Assembly (NCBI GenBank): GCA_018263495.1
Contig: JAANXC010000004.1
Coordinates: 1-8,474, forward strand
Direction of reading: 5' to 3'
DNA: 8,474 bases
From: Nitrososphaerota archaeon
Lineage (GTDB): Archaea > Thermoproteota > Nitrososphaeria > Nitrososphaerales > Nitrosopumilaceae
Part shown: one piece after another, positions 6,728-8,474 of the stretch
Layout: each line of letters starts with the position of its first letter
How positions within the stretch are numbered: position 1 is the first letter of the stretch
Notes under the pieces: generated by a model
What the model was told of the DNA's origin: nothing
The model's database searches: none
The model's input: only the letters and a program-made list of their open reading frames with translations
Made by a program: the position numbers and the translations under genes

Positions 6728-7330
6728 TTATCCTTTAATTATTTGTGAATCAAGTTCAATTAATTGCTCTTCAATTTCTTCAGGTGTTTCAGGACCAAAT
6801 GAAATTAAAATTCGATCATCGTCTTCAAGAACATAATTATGGATATTATCTACAGATTGGTGGTTAATGTAATACTTGAGTGAATAATCTTCGTTAGTAC
6901 AAAATTCTCTTCCATCTGGAAATGCAAAACATTCATCGTTAACAGTAAAACCCATACTCTCAAACAAATAACCAAGCGTTACTCCTGATGAGTGTCTATG
7001 AATGGTAGTACCATCACTATCCTCAAAGTGGATCCAACTACTTTTGATTTGGTAGGCTGGACTAGAAAAGTCAAGTTTGTCGCCAAAAATTCTTACAAGT
7101 ACGGAAGCATGTTCATGCTCATCACCCAATCTTCCTGCACCGTCTGGCGCACCAAGTGCACCACTAGTATCAACTTGTGTCATGAAGACAAATATTGCAT
7201 ACCCAACAATCACTCCAATTAATGCTAGAATACCAATAGCCATGAGATTGGTTTTGCGCTTATTCTTAGATATTTTAGCAGCGTAATCTTCTCGTTTTTC
7301 CTGTCTCTCTTCTCTTGCTCTTCTTCCCAT
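6728..7330 (-). CDS. Single-pass membrane protein with histidine-rich exported domain
   Basis: I cannot assign a named family with confidence. The 200 residues divide into a very basic, charged cytoplasmic tail (1-28), a hydrophobic segment (about 29-50), a short Gly/Ala/Pro linker, and an exported domain (about 68-180). By the positive-inside rule the domain faces outward. It contains GDEHEH (His72, His74), IHFE (His101) and TIHRH (His111, His113), so several HxH pairs could bind a metal. Cys134 and Cys144 could form a disulfide outside the cell. The end, DDDRILISFGPETPEEIEE, is followed by an acidic helix. The start is ATG at 7328-7330 with no Shine-Dalgarno and a TATA-like box about 30 nt upstream. 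A metal-handling or redox role at the cell surface is inference only. Confidence 0.8.
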   Translation of the reverse strand: MGRRAREERQEKREDYAAKISKNKRKTNLMAIGILALIGVIVGYAIFVFMTQVDTSGALGAPDGAGRLGDEHEHASVLVRIFGDKLDFSSPAYQIKSSWIHFEDSDGTTIHRHSSGVTLGYLFESMGFTVNDECFAFPDGREFCTNEDYSLKYYINHQSVDNIHNYVLEDDDRILISFGPETPEEIEEQLIELDSQIIKG

Positions 7331-7355
7331 TGACGGTCAGATTCATATTTTTACC

Positions 7356-7363
7356 CTATATAA
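7356..7363 (-). promoter_or_regulatory. TATA-like box of the membrane-protein gene
   Basis: On the minus strand this reads TTATATAG. It is centred about 30 nt before the ATG at 7330, predicting a leader of only a few bases. It sits in the 94-bp region shared with the divergent dCMP deaminase promoter. Confidence 0.45.
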
Positions 7364-7395
7364 CATATGAAATTATTAACATTACTTTTCATAAT

Positions 7396-7403
7396 GATAT
7401 ATT
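7396..7403 (+). promoter_or_regulatory. TATA-like box of the dCMP deaminase-polymerase unit
   Basis: GATATATT is centred about 25 nt before the ATG at 7425, consistent with a leaderless transcript. The boxes of the two divergent genes lie about 40 bp apart and are distinct. Confidence 0.45.
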
Positions 7404-7424
7404 GGAGAATGTGAAAACATCTTC

Positions 7425-7937
7425 ATGCCAACACAATTTGAAAGACCATCATGGGATGAATATTTCATGCTGCAAGCTGAATTGGCTAAATTACGTTCAA
7501 ACTGCATGACACGAAAGGTTGGTGCGGTAATAGTTCGGAACCACAGACAAATTGCTACGGGCTATAATGGAACTCCACCTGGAATCAAAAATTGTTTTGA
7601 GGGTGGATGTAAAAGATGTCAAGATAGGATGGATGGAAAAATTGAATCTGGTGCTTCGCTTGATCGATGTATTTGCAACCATGCCGAATCTAACGCAATA
7701 ATGCACTGTGCAATTTTGGGCATTGAGGCAAGTAATAAGGATGCAATTTTGTATAGCACATTTGTTCCATGCTTAGAATGCAGTAAAATGGCAATTACCA
7801 TTGGAATTAAAAAAATAATATGCCTTAATACTTATCCTGAGACTGATTTTGATCTGATTAAGGAATCAGGTATTTCTATTGAAATGCTGGATAAAAATAG
7901 AATTCAATACTGGGCAAAATCATTACTAAACTTGTAA
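7425..7937 (+). CDS. Deoxycytidylate (dCMP) deaminase family protein
   Basis: The protein belongs to the zinc-dependent cytidine/deoxycytidylate deaminase fold and most likely converts dCMP to dUMP, the substrate of thymidylate synthase. Its 170 residues show the catalytic signature NHAESNAI (zinc ligand His86, proton-shuttle Glu88) and VPCLEC (zinc ligands Cys116, Cys119). The early substrate-site motif MTRKVGAVIV followed by ATGYNGTPPG (44-53) is typical of dCMP deaminases. Additional cysteines at 57, 62, 65, 82 and 84 suggest a second, structural zinc, as in phage T4-type enzymes. ATG 7425 is chosen from motif position and TATA-box spacing. The DNA polymerase gene begins one base after its stop, so the two probably share a transcript. 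Deamination of other nucleotides is possible but less likely. Confidence 0.92.
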   Translation: MPTQFERPSWDEYFMLQAELAKLRSNCMTRKVGAVIVRNHRQIATGYNGTPPGIKNCFEGGCKRCQDRMDGKIESGASLDRCICNHAESNAIMHCAILGIEASNKDAILYSTFVPCLECSKMAITIGIKKIICLNTYPETDFDLIKESGISIEMLDKNRIQYWAKSLLNL

Positions 7938-7938
7938 A

Positions 7939-8474
7939 ATGTCAAACCAACAGGAAGAAAATAAAACGGAAAATATGCCATATGGGTTGTTAATCTCTGC
8001 TACATACAATATCCAAAAAAATGCAGCGATTTTAAAATTCTATGAACCAATATCTCAAAGAATTTTTTTATGGGCAGACAAATCAGGGCACAAGCCATAC
8101 TGTTATTCCAAATTATCACCAGATGAGATACCAACTGAAATTTCTGAGCGGGATGACGTTATTGAGATAAAACAAGTTAAACTGCTGGATATATTACATG
8201 ATAAACCAATTAACGTGTCAAAAATATTAGTCAAGGATCCTTTAGCAATAGGCGGCACACAGACAAGCAAAAGCATCAGAAACTTAATTGATACATGGGA
8301 ATCGGATATAAAATATTATGAAACTTATCTTTACGATAGTTCACTGATTGTTGGTAAATATTATAAAATTGAGAATAATGCTGTTGTTCCATATAATTTA
8401 GAAATTTCTGATGAAACTAAATTATCATTAAAGACTATGTTATTAGATAAACAGAGTGATACCAACTTACCAGA
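7939..8474 (+). CDS. polB: Family B DNA polymerase, N-terminal part (cut by window edge)
   Basis: The visible 178 codons match the N-terminal domain of archaeal family B replicative polymerases. The recognisable stretches are LLISATYNIQKNAAILKFYEP, shown here only by its first and last parts LLISATYN and LKFYEP, then RIFLWADKSGHKPYCYSK, VKDPLAIGGTQTSKSIRN and DTWESDIKYYETYLYD. The last stretch leads into the 3'-5' exonuclease domain, which lies beyond the window, so neither exonuclease nor polymerase catalytic aspartates can be checked. The first ~14 residues are a polar, low-complexity extension. The ATG follows the dCMP deaminase stop (TAA) by one base, without a Shine-Dalgarno, so expression probably depends on coupling or a shared transcript. 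The full protein would be about 800-900 residues. Confidence 0.9.
   Translation, partial: MSNQQEENKTENMPYGLLISATYNIQKNAAILKFYEPISQRIFLWADKSGHKPYCYSKLSPDEIPTEISERDDVIEIKQVKLLDILHDKPINVSKILVKDPLAIGGTQTSKSIRNLIDTWESDIKYYETYLYDSSLIVGKYYKIENNAVVPYNLEISDETKLSLKTMLLDKQSDTNLP

Noticed and set aside
6992..7509. Short plus-strand frames around the membrane-protein gene and its upstream region
   Set aside because: They are antisense to the membrane protein or run out of frame into the deaminase, with no plausible start signals.
7497..7801. Minus-strand frames inside the dCMP deaminase gene
   Set aside because: They are antisense to catalytic-motif codons; the deaminase frame explains the sequence.

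Overview
The window looks like chromosomal DNA of an ammonia-oxidising archaeon of the Nitrososphaerota (Thaumarchaeota), probably a Nitrosopumilus/Nitrosarchaeum-type lineage. This rests on strongly AT-biased codon use, an archaeal-type tryptophan gene order, the first 178 codons of an archaeal family B DNA polymerase, and archaeal promoter architecture. TATA-like boxes lie about 25-33 nt before the first gene of each transcription unit, leaving little or no 5' leader, while internal operon genes carry Shine-Dalgarno sequences. The taxonomic call is inference from protein and promoter character; no rRNA is present.

Left half (1-4075, minus strand): a tightly packed tryptophan operon read right to left, trpE-trpG-trpD-trpC-trpB, with trpB cut by the window edge. 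Every junction overlaps by 4-8 nt, so translation is probably coupled. Together the genes take chorismate to anthranilate (TrpE/TrpG), phosphoribosylanthranilate (TrpD), indole-3-glycerol phosphate (TrpC) and tryptophan (TrpB with TrpA, presumably beyond the edge). No trpF lies between trpC and trpB. trpC has no ATG, GTG or TTG at the place where the protein must start; an ATA (or ATC) codon behind an excellent Shine-Dalgarno is the likely start.

Middle (4076-4632): a 557-bp gap between trpE and ilvD. It holds the trpE promoter with a perfect inverted repeat between the TATA box and the start codon, further AT-rich dyads, a doubtful 37-codon ORF, and a convincing 37-residue zinc-finger-like gene on the plus strand with its own promoter.

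Right half: ilvD (dihydroxy-acid dehydratase, branched-chain amino acid synthesis) on the minus strand; a divergent 98-residue hypothetical protein on the plus strand; a convergent single-pass membrane protein with a histidine-rich exported domain on the minus strand; then, divergent from it, a dCMP deaminase followed after one base by a family B DNA polymerase gene that runs off the right edge. This last pair links dUMP/dTTP precursor supply with replication.

There are no tRNA or rRNA genes, insertion sequences or CRISPR arrays. The window is mainly core metabolism and replication. The points most worth a second look are the trpC start codon, the hidden zinc-finger gene, the trpE promoter dyad and the missing trpF.
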